A DNA stretch of 64,000 nucleotides from Dysidea avara (Eukaryota; Porifera; Demospongiae; Dictyoceratida; Dysideidae). Positions 32,816 through 43,700 of this stretch are shown one piece after another. Made by a program: the position numbers and the translations under genes. Where the stretch lies: the NCBI RefSeq assembly GCF_963678975.1, contig NC_089278.1, positions 13,063,959 to 13,127,958 on the forward strand. Direction: 5' to 3'. The notes below the pieces were generated by a model. That model was not told where the DNA came from, ran no database searches, and was given only the letters and a program-made list of their open reading frames with translations. Numbering within the stretch: the stretch's first letter is position 1; each line of letters opens with the position of its first letter.

Positions 32816-34440
32816 GTGTTTGCAATGAAGTTTTGTTTTTTTGTCGAAAATGGCTACATAGACACTTGGGGTGACGAGTCTTCTAAATCCGAAGTGGACA
32901 TTGAACCTGGTGGTAGAGACTTAGATGCTTGGGGTGACAAGTCTACTCTTGATAGCGCAGTGGACAGTGAACCTGGTGGAGATCAAGATGACATTGTATT
33001 GATTTTGATCCCAAAGAGTAAACAGCCTCCGCTAGATGCTGCAAGCTGTTAACAAAGCCATGCACAACATGGAGTGACAAACAACAGGATGAAGACGATA
33101 ATGAGTAGTGTTGTACCCATAATCGGTTGAATGATTGGTAACACCTGATCATTGCTAATTTTACAAGTATCGGTATTGGTTACGAAGCAGTTTGCCGATT
33201 AACCAAAACCCACAATCAATCATTATTGACAGCAATGAACAGGTGAAATTAAAGAAAGCTGTGAATACAGCAGTAAGTGTTACAACATTTATTTGCTGTA
33301 ACTGTTTTTATGATTGTTTAGACTTGTTTGTTTGTGAAGTATGGTTGCAAGGCATCATCCACCCATGCAATTAGTCGATCACTGGGTCTGAAATCCCACT
33401 AAAACACTGTTTGATAAATTGGTTAGCTGTTTTATAATCACTTGGCTTCTTTTTCCATGAAAAGGGTTACTGGCAAAACTTTAACAAACATTGTAAAAAA
33501 GTCGGCCACCCACACAATTAATTACATCATCATTACAATTTCAATTTATACACATAAGTGATTTTCTGCTCCTCCTCCCCTGTTCTGAAGAATTGAAGAA
33601 TATCGGCTAATATCAGCAATCGGTCATAGGAATAGGCAGATAATCGGTATCGGTAAATGTGAAAAAATGCATATTGGTACAACACTAATAATGACCCACC
33701 CACTATAAACTTTACTTGGATGCAAAAGTTTGTGCAGGGTGAAATGATACCAGTTGATGTGAAATGTATCAAAGTTATAATTACATTAGAAGCAATTTAA
33801 TGATAATGCTCAAGGATGACTTTGAAGATAACAGTTGGTTTGTGTCTGTCGCAGATCTAGAGTCACACAATTTAGTGAAAAGACTTCTTCAGACTATGTC
33901 AGACCTTGAGAACTGTGATGGTAAATGAAGATTAGAAGCATCACCACACTTGCTCGGATTACCACGGAATTCACAAATGGGACAGACTTTGCAGGATGAA
34001 CAACTATTCAGCTGTTGGATCAGACAATTAAATATTATTTTTAATTAACGATCATTATACCAAGAGTACATAATACTCCCTCTTCTATTATTATGTACTC
34101 TTGATTATACTTAATCTCATTAATTTGTTATGCAGAAACTTAGCCAGTTGCATGTAAACTAAATATGGTTGTGAGTATGAGAATATAGCAATGGAAAAGT
34201 ATGTTGAGTTACATGGCAAGAACCGTGACAAATTCTTTGTTATCAAATCAGGCCCTATTTTTACATACACCATTTTCCTTTTTTCGTGCTACACCTGATG
34301 GGACAGTAAAGCGTTCATGTCATGGACCTGGTGTTTAGGAAATCAAATGTCTCTTTTGTTGCAGAGAGGAAGATGGAGACAGTCTATAGTTGAAGGAAGA
34401 CCATGCATACTATTACCATCCCACCCATTGCTGTAAATGA
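32816..34440 (+). pseudogene. decayed YqaJ-type exonuclease gene
   Basis: The 3' part carries the YqaJ viral-recombinase nuclease signature, a PD-(D/E)XK fold: ENIAMEKYVELHGKN (about 34180), ATPDGTVKRSCHGPG, then a stop, EIKCLF (about 34290-34360), and DHAYYYHP (about 34400). The Asp of PDG and the Glu-x-Lys of EIK are the expected catalytic residues. The 5' part (32816-33100) is acidic and contains repeats of W-G/S-D units (DTWGDESS, DAWGDKST, TTWSDKQQ). A hAT-like element (33106-33687) splits the gene; on both sides of it the coding signal is in register. Several stops and frameshifts mean it is dead. In animals such nucleases are usually carried by mobile elements. Confidence 0.65.
33106..33687. 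mobile_element. hAT-like non-autonomous element, 8-bp TSD
   Basis: It begins tagtgttgtacc and ends ggtacaacacta. The flanks are ataatgag (33098-33105) and ataatgac (33688-33695), an 8-base duplication with one mismatch. Inside each end are cggtattggt/accgataccgat-like words in opposite orientation. The interior of 582 bases has no transposase. Termini match those of 22869-24314 at 11 of 12 bases. Confidence 0.82.
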
Positions 34441-34856
34441 TACTGGAACCATGTCCAGTGATAGACATTATGAAATAGTGTGACGCATGTACACTGCATC
34501 TGTTCACCGCCACCTTTGATCTCACAACATTCAATCTTATGAAGGCTGCACCATTTTATCACAGCTTGGCTGTTTATCTGTGGATTTCACTTCTCTTTGT
34601 ACCAAAACCAGCCCATGACTGACTTTGGGGTTTGTCTTTACTCCCATTTTCTTCTTTATCTATACAGGCACAATGATGATTACACACTTCAGAAGGCTTA
34701 GTTTCATATCAACATGTAATTGGCATAATTACAAGGATATGACAGCCATTTTACAGAGTCAAGAGACTAGTTATGTAAAAATGTGTTGTGCCTATAAAAG
34801 GAGCTGGTTCCATGGCTTTTTATTTGGCTGTGTGACAGCCGTTCAAGTACTTCGAC

Positions 34857-35600
34857 TTGATAGCGAATAAGGAAGAGTTAGCGAAGGCTATCATGAATCT
34901 TTCTCAGAGCATCAAGTCCATACAGGATGAGTTACTGACGCTGAGACAAGGTGAGCCCACACAATCTGGGACAATCCTGCAGATATCGTCTGGCTCACAA
35001 TACATTCGCCAGCGATATCTCCCCTCTCAGCAAGAAGCTGAAGGCACATGATAATGAATATGCAACTGATGAGGATGATGAGCCTGAGGACACTGCTCTG
35101 GTTAAACTATCTGAGGAGGCATTGACTTTTTTCTGTAAGCGGCGTTCGGAAGTAGGCTGAAAAACAAGACTAGGGACGCAAAAGCGAAGGCACAAGGTAC
35201 ACCCGACTCCTGATGGATCTGATGTGCTAAGATTGACCCAGTGGTGCCTGAAAATGTCTCACCAGCAGCTATAACAGTGGACAGAGAGTCGAGCAGGCTC
35301 CAACAGTTCTGGTTGAATGCAGTCAACCCAAGTTCATCCTGGAGAATGCAGATTTACCAAAAGAAGTGATTGGCAACATCCAGACAGCATTACAACTGAT
35401 GGGAAATGCCAACTTCCACCAAACAACTGTCCGTAGACAGGCCCTGATGACCCAGTAAATTGAAGCAGCTGTCTGGAAGCAGCTTTCAAGGATGCAGCAC
35501 CATTGCTCTTTGGAGAAAATTTTGGAGTACTGACTAAAGAGCGTCTAGAAGCTGTAGAGGCACTAAAAAAAGCTGTATTTATTGACAAGGGAGGACAGCA
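34857..35600 (+). pseudogene. DIRS-like gag remnant
   Basis: The first frame is polar and helical (ELAKAIMNLSQSIKSIQDEL), then shifts to an acidic stretch (DEDDEPEDTALVKLSEEAL). Its position ahead of the reverse transcriptase and its coiled-coil nature fit DIRS ORF1. Frameshifts at about 35050 and 35160 break it. Confidence 0.5.
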
Positions 35601-36597
35601 GGGTTTTCAGAAAAGCAACCCCCAGGTCGCAGGGGTTTAAGTTTATTATTGGTCTAGTTTATTGGCCAGACAGGAGGAGTGAGCAAAAGATGGCAAGCCT
35701 CTGGCAACAAAGCCAAGAGGGCAGCCAAAAAATAACTGGCAGAGACAAGCAGGCAATTTATTGTATGCAATAAAATTTATAAAAGTTGTTTTATCTATCC
35801 ATCAAATAAACACACAGACACATCACATACAGGTTCTTATCAACATGAACCTGTCAATAGTGTGCCCAAGGTTGGCAGGGCGAGTAGCATACTTCCTGCC
35901 AAACTGGAAAGTGTTAACTCAAGATCAATGGGTACTCCAAACTGTGGTTGGCTACCAGCTAGAGCTCACATCAGCTCCTTATCAGACCAGGATGCCCCAC
36001 CAAATACAATGTTCAACAGAGAGCAAGATCCAAATAACCACAGAGGTGCTAGAACTTCTAGTTTAAAGGGCAGTTGTGAAGACAAAACCTATATCACAGA
36101 ACTTTGTGTCCCTTCTTGTGGAAAAAAGGATGGGGGGTAGAGACCAATAATAAACTTAAAGGGTCTCAACCAGTTTGTGAAAACAGAACACTTCAAGATG
36201 GAAGGTCTTCACCTGCTCCCAGATCTCGGGGGGATAATGCGTACAATTTTGCATAATGTAATTGAATTCCAATGATAATTACATGACGAAAAACTAATGC
36301 ACTAGCTACTTGCATCGTTGTAGACACCAAAGTCGATTGCATTTATTACTAGTACTGCGAGCAATAACACAGGTACCTGAAAATAAAATCAGAATATATT
36401 TTAAACAGTGCTCTATTGCAAAGTTCATCGTAAAATCACTGGAGCTCAACGAAGCTCAACACATGAATGATTTCTATACTAGAAAACTACCATTTCTGAC
36501 AATAAATTCAGCGCTAAACTTCACAGTTTACTAGAACTATACCCTATGCTAAAAATGTACAGCACATACACACACGTCACACAATTATTGTGACATC

Positions 36598-38112
36598 ATG
36601 TCCTACCTCCTCTGCCCAAACCTACTGCCACATGACTGGATGGTAATAAAGATGGATCTGAAAGCTGCCTACCTCCAGATTTCTATCCACCCAGACTATC
36701 AATACCTCCTCATGGCAGAAGACTTACAAATTCCAGTGCCTACCCTTTGGTCTATCAGCAGCTCCCAGAGTTTTCACCACATTACTAAAGCCAGTGGTGG
36801 GTTTCCTGAGACCTGATCACATACCTACTGATGATGCATCAGGACAGAACTCAGAACAAATTACACAACTGACCTGCCAACTGTTCAGGAGCCTGGAAAG
36901 ATGGAATTTCTGGGCTTCCTCTTAAGCTTCACAACAATGAGAATATCAATCCCCACCGAGAAGCTATGAAAAATTCATCAAGATGCATGGCACATGCTGC
37001 ACCAAGCATCAGTATCAGTGAGGGAAATAACACGGTTTGTGGGAAAGACAACAGCCACCACTTACTATTATTAGCCATGGTTTGTGGCTAATAGTAAGTT
37101 CTTAGTTACTTGACAATAATATTGTCAAAATCTCCTGGAATTCTGAGCAACGTCACAGAGTCCCCCCTTCCCTATTTTCTTTCTCTACCAACTACCAATA
37201 AACACACATAAATAAATATCACTTAATTTAGTAAAATGGCTACTGTAATAACATTTTTTTTTCCATCGCATAAGTAACAACAACAATTTTGACAACAGTC
37301 TCCTGGAATACTCCACAAATCTAATCAATGAGACCCCGAAAAAGCCAGCTTCTCTAACACCTTGGTATTGTAACACCCTCTCCAGGTAGAACCAATGCCG
37401 CTGGACCATCATGTTCACAAGCTATCCCACTAGCCCCACTGCATTACCGAGCTCTCCAGATGCAAATAAATTCTGTCCTTCCTCTGAATCACAACCAGGA
37501 GGAATTTTGGACAAGTACAACACATTTATCTCACTGAACCTAACCAGCAGGGAATACCTGGAATGGTGGGTGGCTCTCACAACTCCAATGGGAGCACTGG
37601 TGTGTCTACCAGACCCATCAATAACAGTACATCCAGATGCATCCAACCAGGGCTGGGGAGAAGTAATGAACGGGCGTCCAACACAGGTCTCCCAAGGAGG
37701 CAACTCACCACATCAACTAACTGGAGTTGTTAGCTGCCTTCCTAGCAATCAAAGCATAGGCAGAATATCACAAGTCTTACTGCAAATGGACAACATTACA
37801 GCAGTAAGCTATAACCAGAAAGGAGGCACAGTGTCCAGAGCTCAGTGACAGATAACAATAACAATCTGGACGTGGTGCACGGAGAGAGGAATATCACCCT
37901 CCAAGCAGAACATCTTCCAGGTCAACTGAACTCACAGGCCGATGAGGAGTCCAGAAAAGTGAGGGATCGCTGTGACTGGATGCTGAATCAATCAGTGTTT
38001 CAACAGAAAGAAGCAGCAATGGGTCTGCTGGTCTGTTTGCATCACACCTGACAAGACGGCTCCCTCACTTTTACAGTTGGAGACCAGACCCAGAAGCAAA
38101 AAAAGCTAATTT
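36598..38112 (+). pseudogene. DIRS-like RT/RNase H remnant
   Basis: RT block: KMDLKAAYLQISIHPD near 36650. A junction region near 36830-37080 is damaged. RNase H-type block: WWVALTTPMGALVCLP then VHPDASNQGWGEV (37560-37670), LLQMDNITAVSYNQKGGTVS (37775-37840), then EHLPGQLNSQADEESR (37908-37955) and SWRPDPEAKK (to about 38105). 37080-37400 looks like an unrelated insertion of about 300 bases. Confidence 0.75.
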
Positions 38113-39714
38113 CAATATTTTCCACACATCGTGATCATAATAAATCCTAAAATGTTAAATTCATCTGTAGAAATAAGTTCATACAATCTCATTATTCTAA
38201 AAACAATCTATATTACACGTGAGGCTCATGCGCATGCATATCCCCTAGTTGTAATACTCTAATAGAGTACACATTTGTTTTGAGGACTTCTAATAGAACA
38301 CACATAGAATGTTCTAGAACAAATTTCCATTGGTAGATCCATGAAACTATAAGCATTTACCAGTAAACAGATTTAAAATTTATAAAGTAGAAATTAAAAG
38401 AATTAACAGCCATGATAGCAGTGGTTCAGTGGTTAAGGATGTGGCAGTTAGGTATGGTTATGACCACAAAATCCATGTTGACGTCATCGCTTCACTAGTC
38501 AGGATCGTAGTCCCAGACCGCCACCAGCACATAGGGCAGTCTTGGGTCCATTTACCAGTCCTGTACACTGTTATTTAGGATGTACAGTATGGTCACACAA
38601 CCACAGAAGTTTTTAAAAGCCTATTGAGGTTGTGGTATTTTCGTTGTTATAATGTACTCAAGCAGCCAATTAGAAACCCTACAAAATTAATGAATAACAG
38701 ACCTTCTCTGGGGTCAGCGTCAGCATTGTAGTGACCTGGTTCAAATGCTGGGACACAGACTATAAAGCAACCAGATTTGCTTTCACTCAAAATATGGTAA
38801 TTAAAAAAAAAATTAACTGGCCCTAATGGCACTCCCTTCCACCCACACGTCTCTATGAAAAAGCTAGAAATTTGTTTTAAAACTTTTACCCTAAAAAGGG
38901 ATATATGCCTAACAGAAAAGGATGCCTACACAAACCTACTAGAGGGGGGATCACATACAGTAGACACCCTGGACTCATCAATCACAAGGTCCACAGGAGA
39001 AGATAGTCCAGAGCTTGACCTAGAGCCATGAATACACATTATTGATGAAAAGCTTAGATAGCAGCGTAGCCAGCTCATTATGGAAGAGTAAGAGGTGTTC
39101 CTTTGGATGGACAAAAGATTGGCAAGATGCTCGAATACAACAGAAGAAGCTTTCCCATACCACCAGATAAACAAGTGGAGTAAAGCAACCATGTTCCACC
39201 TCTGGGCTCCCGAACCCTTTCCTCATACGCATGTGGCTTCTCCTGTTCATGCCTCTGAAAAGTAGCACTTGAGGATGAAGACCTATTGGAGGGAGCAAGG
39301 GAGTTAAACCCAGACGTCAATGATGGCGAGTACCCCAAAAACCTGTAACACATGAATATCAAGATGGGAATCATTATCACAAAAAGAAGTCTTACACCTT
39401 GGGTTCTCACCGGATAGTTGTTGAAGGATAGGTTCGACCTTAATTAACATCATGACAGACTACCGTTTTTAGCCTACCTTTGTAGCATATTGACTACATT
39501 GGACCAATCAGCTAACAGCACGGTAAGCCCTTCAGATAAGACAGAAAAAAAGGCAACTTCAACTTAATAAAGCGCTTTGTGAGTAAATTATTCAGATGAA
39601 AGTGACAGAATAAGATAGTTTTTTTTTGCGAAAAAGTACAGGTATAGGAGATCCGTACTGTATACTGGAAGGGCAGTTTCGTAGGGAAGAGATGCGCAGT
39701 GGTTAGTTACGCCG
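38113..39714. other. no recognised gene; possible SINE-like piece
   Basis: 38405-38450 (cagtggttcagtggttaagg) resembles a tRNA A-box region, and 38738-38760 (cctggttcaaatgctgggac) resembles a B-box. They are too far apart for one tRNA and may be two SINE fragments. 38253-38320 has copies of the dispersed word. 38930-39420 is GC-richer with broken frames on both strands that I cannot assign. Confidence 0.35.
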
Positions 39715-40320
39715 ATAACCAATAGAGGACTTGCACGCGTGAAGCAACCGTTGCTAGGCAGACATGTTTCGGGACAACTTTCTATGGCGCATGTTGGGTC
39801 AGAATGAAGGTAACGAGATTTATTCACGAAGCGCTGGGTATAGTGGCACTGGGAAGCGGGACTTGTTTCGAAATAGATCTTATCATTGGCTTCGTGAAAT
39901 AGGCGGCTAATTATGTGTGTGTTAATTGATGTTTTTGTATTGTTGTGCAGTTTTGTAATTATTTGTTTGTTGTATATTTTTGTAGTTGTAGTGTTCTTTT
40001 TTGTGGCTGACACCTTGTACAGGCTTTGCCTTTTGTGTATGCCTTCCATTGTGGTAAATTTGATAATAATAATAATAATAATAATAATAAAATTTCGATA
40101 CATTACTCACCAATTCTAACTTCGTCACCTTTTTTAACGAGCTGTGTGGTATTTACAACACAACTCAACACTGATTCGCTTCATTACAGCCTGTACCAAA
40201 TCCTGAGAAAGCGCTTTTCAGCCAAAACACTGTCCCGAAACATGGCCGACAACTACGGTTGCTTAGCAATTACGATGATTTACGTCACGCTGCAAGTCCT
40301 CTATCTTTCACGGCCGGTAC
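39715..40320. mobile_element. foldback element with ATA microsatellite
   Basis: The arms at about 39722-39795 and 40215-40315 are inverted copies. Shared words are atagaggacttgca, gcaaccgt and catgtttcgggaca. The middle holds an (ATA)n array (about 40063-40091), which gives a false poly-Asn/Ile/Tyr frame on both strands. No target duplication was identified. Confidence 0.65.
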
Positions 40321-40503
40321 ACTGGATAATATCTATACTGAGTACCCGTACTGTGCAAACTTTAACACATCAAATATCACAATTCAACTCACATTGGTAC
40401 GTCAGAACAAAGCTTCTCCCAAACAAACGCTCGAACAAATCAGTGACCTTGCCCTTTCGGAGAAAACACGTGGAATAGATAGGTTGGCATTAATTAGAAT
40501 ACT
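40259..40503 (+). other. possible exon or exon fragment
   Basis: An open frame of about 80 codons without an ATG. It reads smoothly (LDNIYTEYPYCANFNTSNIT, SPKQTLEQISDLALSEKTRG) and ends RLALIRIL-stop. The last 20 bases before the stop region, aggttggcattaattagaat, recur just upstream of MON1 (53460-53479), where one frame also reads RLALIRI. The first third lies in the foldback arm. Homology is not recognised. Confidence 0.3.
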
Positions 40504-40567
40504 ATAGTAGGCATTCCAGTATCCAAGCTTTTTTAATTAAAAAATTCTCCGTATATTCCCCAATAGA

Positions 40568-40710
40568 ACCCTGGCACAAAATAACAACTCGTGTTTAAAC
40601 TTGGGATTGCTCCGTCGTCCGAGCTCCAATGAGGATGAGAATCGCTGTGGGGTTTGTCCACACGTTGATCATCATGAAAATCTTAGTTTTATCGTGCACG
40701 TTACATATAA
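40568..40710 (+). other. possible exon followed by a gtaagt donor
   Basis: After an acceptor-like ccaatag, a frame reads SSNEDENRCGVCPHVDHHEN then LSFIVHVTY and meets a consensus donor gtaagt at about 40711. The composition is protein-like with a CxxC. No partner exons were found and no family is recognised. Confidence 0.25.
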
Positions 40711-40716
40711 GTAAGT

Positions 40717-43700
40717 TTTGTGTTGTTTTGTAATCTTTTCAAGCCATGTAATGTATGCTGAATACTTTACAACTTTTAAAAACGTACTGTCGGGTGGAAG
40801 GTAGTCACTGGTGCTTACTTTAAAGTGCGTAGTTACTTCGCTCGGGTTAGCGATTTTCAGCTCCAGAGCAATTTTCTGATGGTTGTGTCATCAGCTCAAA
40901 AGTATAAACCACTTCAAAGTCTGTATAACAATGCCATAATTGAAACCACAACTCCACCTCAAGTATTGTTGCATCATTGTGGCACCTCCACTGTAGTTGT
41001 TTACCTTTATAAGTTGTTAACTTGGTGTTTTTACTTACTTGAGATAGCCACTCACCTATAAATATACACCATTGTATTGAGAAGTCTGCAGTAGGTGAAA
41101 CATATCTGCTCACCACAAAGCATACAAAGATCGCTGAGATCCGATATGATCGGAAGTTATTCTCATTACATGTACAAACTTGCAGCTAAAAGCAGCTGCA
41201 GTTTCAAGATAGTCCAGATTGCTAGATGGCTTCCTGATTCAATTGTGCCATATTTCCCTTTAAAATGTATGGGGAGCCCAAATGTACCTTTTTTCAGTTT
41301 TTAAGCACTGTGCATGCCAAAGTAGCTAATTCCAACCCAACAAACTATATATTTCTGAGATCGGCTATCAATACTCTATCTATTGAGTATATAAAAAACC
41401 CATGTTTCCAAAATTTAAAAATCGGGCTGGAATGTCTAACTATAGGGACACTATGAATCATAAACATATAGCAGGTGTACCTGCTACTATCATATCAAGG
41501 GATAGGTTAATGCCAGTTTAGTTACCCAGCTCAAAGATAGAGATAACTACTCTAGCTAACAGTATGCTGGACTGAGTCGGTGGGTGAAATTGCACCTGAA
41601 TTGCATGCCAGCCCTCAGAAATTATGTAGCAAGCTAAGGCTAATTCAGTGAAGCCACCCACCTAGAAAAAGCATGCTGATCGAGCTTACTTCACACACAG
41701 TGACACTGATGTCAGCAGTTTGATAGCTACTGATCTTAGTGCAGCTGGGCAGCAGTCCCCAGCTGTGGGGTAGGTAGCTAGCTAGTTAACGCTGAGCTAA
41801 CTGCTATGAAATTTCAAAAACTGAAATATGAGTGCCCATATTTCATCTTTTTCAGTAATTCCAAAATTAAAATTGTGTAATGTCACAAAATCTGTAAGTT
41901 TAGATTTCCGTAAAAGTCCATAAACCATAATATAGCTACATTATCAACTTTCATCTTCCTATGTTTACTTCCAGAGGTGACCAACAAAATAAGGTCTTAC
42001 CTACCCCTCGCCCCCAACCCAACTTTCACCTAATTAGCAGTATAACTATGTTAGCTAATTAAGTGATGTCAAAAGTTTTCAAGTTTTCAATTCCTGTTTA
42101 TTACTATATGTGACTGAATTTGACAAAACCCAGCTTCGACGCACAAAGCTTCGTTAGGAGATATGGCGATTTTAAGTAATCATTGTGTAATAACTTCCCA
42201 GTGCCTACAGCTGTGCAAACACAATTTGCACCAAGTATGCATCTATTTACTAGCTATCACTGAGTGAGTGTATACATTTTTGATACCCAAAATTAGCCCT
42301 GTTTTGGGCAGCTTTTCTCAAGCGGGTAATAATATCACAGGTGGTAGTAATAGGGTGGGGGGCGGTGGGTGGGCTTAATATAGCGGTATAAAATGAAGCA
42401 AGAAGACGATTGGAATCCAGAGGCCAAGTTTGGGCTCTCCATGGCCCTCAAATCACTCCAAATTGACTGAGAACACTATTGGCGAGCTCTCTGTGAAGTC
42501 CCAGCTCACTACACACCATTATCACAAAGCCATGACCATTCAATGGCACCAATCTTCCACTCGTGGCTTTGACAGGGTCGGAAGAAAGCTGCCACAGAAA
42601 CCAGACTTGCCAGTCCTGAAGGAAGTACAGTGTGGAATATGATAGTGTATTAGGCCAGCAATCCATTTCTGGTAAAAACGTAAGTTTGATTTTGTGTGTG
42701 TGGAAGCCTTGTTATGTGAAATCCGGTCACATATAGGCTGGGTAACCAGACCTTCACTGAGTGCTGCCACTGCTCAGTAACGAACTGATTATTTTTTGCA
42801 CCTAGCTACATAGCTAGCTAGCTATGCCATCAAGATTAATCAGTGTTATGAAGAATTCAAGAAGTTAGCTAATGCATTGTTCAGATAAAGAGACCAGGGA
42901 TCTGTATGAAGTCCAGCAATACTGGCTGGACACAAGGAAGGCTGGAAAGGACAACCTGGTAATGATGCAAAAGTCAAAGATACTGCCACTGAAAGCTCCT
43001 CTTTGTCCCTGTGAATGTAATACAATTAAACAATGCAGTCTTATAGAAAACTATATACTCACTCTGTCAACTATATGTCTGTGTCTTTAGCTACTATAAC
43101 TGTTAGCTAAGAGCAACTGAGCAAAGCGTACAGAAGTGTGGCATTCATATATAGACTATACTGAAACTGATAAGAATTAAGAGCCTTCAGTCTGCTGCAT
43201 TGCACCAAGGTGAGAGGTACATCAGGACCAATCACGTAGCTTGCTATAGTCTGCACTGCATGCAGTTTTGTTATGTAGTACCTTTCCAGCATGTTGACAG
43301 AGTGCATGCATGGGTGAGTGAATTTTATCTTGCACTACACAAGTGTGTAATTTTATGTAAAGTTCAATAAGGTAATTAAATTATATCCATGCATTGAAGC
43401 CATACTTGCTAAGATATAACTGGCTTAGCTATAGCTATATCCAAATAAAGGACTGCCGGTACTTATGTATATAGCTTTATATACACCCAAGGAGGACTGT
43501 TAATATTTTGATATAACTGGCTTATATCCAAGTAAAAAAGTGAGCACTTTGATGTATATGGCTTCATATTCAGCTTGCATAAACACATCATATTGACACC
43601 AGCATCTAGATTGCCTGCATTATACTATGGCCACGGTGTTAACACTTTACTGGACAGTATGCTGCTATATTAGGTGGTGATAACTACCATACAAACCACC

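Larger units (their letters stand above)
34840..38112 (+). mobile_element. DIRS-like retroelement remnant
   Basis: A gag-like coiled-coil frame (34857-35600) is followed by reverse transcriptase (36598-36830) and RNase H (37540-38112) pieces in the DIRS arrangement. The pair EHLPGQLNSQADEESRKVRD and FASHLTRRLPHFYSWRPDP is the DIRS-type RNase H tail as I know it. No tyrosine recombinase, split direct repeat or internal complementary region was recognised after 38112. The element is 3'-truncated, and stops and gaps break all frames. Confidence 0.75.

Noticed and set aside
38405..38560. tRNA gene
   Set aside because: Only an A-box-like stretch is present; no cloverleaf arms or B-box at the right distance.
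39588..40128. Poly-Ile/Tyr/Asn frames on both strands
   Set aside because: They run through the ATA array of a foldback element and have no other protein-like support.
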